In this document: in pieces, positions 4,416 to 5,815 of the stretch
Position numbering within the stretch: position 1 is the first letter of the stretch
Layout of the letters: each line of letters starts with the position of its first letter
From: Tardiphaga sp.
GTDB lineage: Bacteria > Pseudomonadota > Alphaproteobacteria > Rhizobiales > Xanthobacteraceae
DNA: 5,815 nucleotides
NCBI GenBank assembly: GCA_028290765.1
Contig: JAQGJF010000998.1
Location: 1 to 5,815, forward strand
Direction: 5' to 3'
Translations under genes and position numbers: made by a program
Notes under the pieces: model-generated
The model's database searches: none
What the model saw: only the letters and a program-made list of their open reading frames with translations
Told to the model about the DNA's origin: nothing

Positions 4416-5752
4416 GCGCACCTGTTATTCTCGGGTTGATGACGTTCTGCTTCCTGTTCTTCGGCTATCTCGGCGTGCCGGTGCCGTTCGCGTTGATGGC
4501 CGGCGTCTTCGTCGGCGCGCTATTGTCCGATGTCTCGCTCGCCGCGATCATGCAGAAGATTTTCGACGGGGTGGATTCCGAGGCGCTGCTGGCGATACCG
4601 TTCTTCCTGCTGGTCGGCGAGTTGATGAGCTCGGCAAATGTCGTGGTGCGTATCGCGAACCTGTCGCTGTCGCTGGTCGGGCATGTCAGGGGCGGACTCT
4701 CACAGGTCGTCGTCGTCTTCAGCATGTTCTTTTCGGAAATGTCGGGATCGACCACCGCCGACGTGGCGGTGATGAGCCGGGCGCTCGGCGGTCCGATGAA
4801 AAAGGAAGGCTACAGTCCCGCCTTCATCGCGGCGATCATCGCGTCCGCATCCACCATCGCCGCATTGGTGCCGCCCAGCATCACCGCGGTGGTCTATGGC
4901 GCGGTCGGCAACGTATCGATTGCGGGGCTGTTCATGGCGGGGGTGGTGCCAGGCATGATGATCGGCTTCGGCCTGATGATCTATTGCTATTTCTTCGGCC
5001 CGGTCGGCATGCGCAAGTCGCGCGCGCCGCTGCGCCAGATTATCTTTGCCGCCGGTGACGCCATATTGCCGCTGATGATTCCCGTCATCCTGCTCGGCGG
5101 CATCCTGACCGGTTCCTTCACGCCGACAGAAGCCGGCGTCGTCGCGGTGGTATGGATCATCGCGGTGGTGATCCCGGCGCTTAACCGCGGGCATATCAGG
5201 AATATTCCGTACGATTTCTGCCTGGCGGGGCTGATCTTTTCGCTGCCGCTGGTCACCATCGGCGCCGCCAACGCCTTCGGCTGGATGCTGGCCTATCTGC
5301 GCGGCGCCGCGGTGATCGCCGACTGGATCACGTTCTTCGCCGGCAACGATCCGCATCTGATGATGCTGCTGCTGGTGCTGCTGTTCACCATTGTCGGCGA
5401 TTTCATCGAACCGGTACCGACCATCATCATCTTCATGCCGCTGGTGAACACGCTGACCCAGGCCGGCGATATCAACGGCGTCCACATGGGCGTGGTGCTG
5501 ATCGCCACCCTGGCCTTCGGCCTGATCACGCCGCCTTACGGGCTGGTGCTGCTGATGGCGTCGAAATTCGTCGGTGTCAGTTTCGGCAAGGCGTTGCGGG
5601 CGGCGCTGCCGATCTATGTGGTGTTCCTGGTGACCATCACCTTCACGATCTATTTCCCGAAGGTGGTGCTGTGGCTGCCGAAGCAGGTAATCCCGGAATC
5701 GGTCGGCTGCTTCAAGTCGCCGGCGGGGACGGGATATATCTGTCCGCAGTGA
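4412..5752 (+). CDS. dctM: TRAP transporter large permease subunit, DctM family
   Basis: This is a 446-residue inner-membrane protein, the ion-coupled channel subunit of the importer; TRAP systems typically run on a sodium gradient. It is almost wholly hydrophobic, with about a dozen membrane segments. Family signatures appear in order: GVPVPFALMAGVFVGAL (21-37), IPFFLLVGELM (62-72), FFSEMSGSTTADVAVMSRALGGPMKKEGY (106-134), STIAALVPPSITAVVYG (147-163), GGILTGSFTPTEAGVVAV (229-246), GDFIEPVPTIIIFMPL (329-344) and LITPPYGLVLLMASKFVGVSF (371-391). The two PP-containing hairpins (154-155 and 374-375) mark the inverted-repeat halves of the transport core. The start is the GTG overlapping the dctQ stop. 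The length is somewhat over the usual 425-430; the excess is a polar tail after about residue 425 (ESVGCFKSPAGTGYICPQ) with two cysteines. No frameshift or missing motif is seen. Confidence 0.94.
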   Translation: MSAPVILGLMTFCFLFFGYLGVPVPFALMAGVFVGALLSDVSLAAIMQKIFDGVDSEALLAIPFFLLVGELMSSANVVVRIANLSLSLVGHVRGGLSQVVVVFSMFFSEMSGSTTADVAVMSRALGGPMKKEGYSPAFIAAIIASASTIAALVPPSITAVVYGAVGNVSIAGLFMAGVVPGMMIGFGLMIYCYFFGPVGMRKSRAPLRQIIFAAGDAILPLMIPVILLGGILTGSFTPTEAGVVAVVWIIAVVIPALNRGHIRNIPYDFCLAGLIFSLPLVTIGAANAFGWMLAYLRGAAVIADWITFFAGNDPHLMMLLLVLLFTIVGDFIEPVPTIIIFMPLVNTLTQAGDINGVHMGVVLIATLAFGLITPPYGLVLLMASKFVGVSFGKALRAALPIYVVFLVTITFTIYFPKVVLWLPKQVIPESVGCFKSPAGTGYICPQ

Positions 5753-5815
5753 AATCTATCCGTCGTCCCTGCGAAAGCAGGGACCCATACCGCGTTGTCC
5801 CTCGGTGACGGCAGG
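5753..5815. repeat. Extragenic repeat with GAAA-loop hairpin after dctM
   Basis: GTCCCTGC (5765-5772) pairs perfectly with GCAGGGAC (5777-5784) around the stable tetraloop GAAA. The surrounding sequence (CGTCGTCCCTGCGAAAGCAG, then GGACCCATA) matches a repeat that I recall as very common between genes in Bradyrhizobium and relatives. It starts 12 bases after the dctM stop. No T run follows within the window, so its role as a terminator is uncertain; the element may continue beyond the edge. Confidence 0.65.

Noticed and set aside
3749..4421. Alternative plus-frame (3749-4330) and minus-strand (3855-4421) open frames over dctQ
   Set aside because: Both are low-complexity Arg/His/Asp-rich shadows of the DctQ frame, which has four membrane segments and family motifs.
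4700..5485. A 261-codon minus-strand open frame opposite dctM
   Set aside because: Its composition is dominated by His, Arg, Asp and Gln, the reverse image of a hydrophobic membrane protein. It has no motif or plausible ribosome site.

Overview
The window looks like a chromosomal segment from an alphaproteobacterium of the Bradyrhizobium/Rhodopseudomonas group (Nitrobacteraceae). The clues are GC-rich coding sequence with strong third-position bias and two intergenic repeat types that I recall as typical of Bradyrhizobium genomes. One is a family built on the arms GCAATCCAG/CTGGATTGC (3652-3808). The other is a hairpin with arms GTCCCTGC/GCAGGGAC (5765-5784). The genus assignment is from memory, not from a search.

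Layout: on the minus strand, bases 576 to 1 hold the first 192 codons of a Gfo/Idh/MocA-type NAD(P)-dependent oxidoreductase, cut by the window edge. A divergent control region (577-763) separates it from a plus-strand IlvD/Edd-family sugar-acid dehydratase (764-2476) that has all the iron-sulfur, metal and catalytic-serine positions of L-arabonate/D-xylonate-type dehydratases. A 160-base gap (2477-2636) holds a perfect palindrome, a hairpin with a short T run, and a promoter. It leads into a three-component TRAP transporter: DctP periplasmic binding protein (2637-3638), DctQ small membrane subunit (start reassigned to 3831, ending 4415) and DctM large membrane subunit (4412-5752). DctP and DctQ are separated by a compound repeat, while DctQ and DctM overlap by 4 bases.

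How it fits together: DctPQM probably imports an acidic carbohydrate or related hydroxy acid, the dehydratase converts an aldonate to a 2-keto-3-deoxy acid, and the oxidoreductase probably performs a neighbouring redox step. The exact substrate cannot be read from the sequence.

The most notable observation is regulatory. An identical 11-base motif (TTATTGACAAT) occurs once upstream of each of the three transcription units, oriented towards the gene it precedes, and each copy contains a consensus TTGACA -35 hexamer. This points to one unseen regulator controlling all three units as a small regulon. I see no evidence of a wholly new type of biological system; the window reads as an ordinary but neatly organised catabolic and transport locus.
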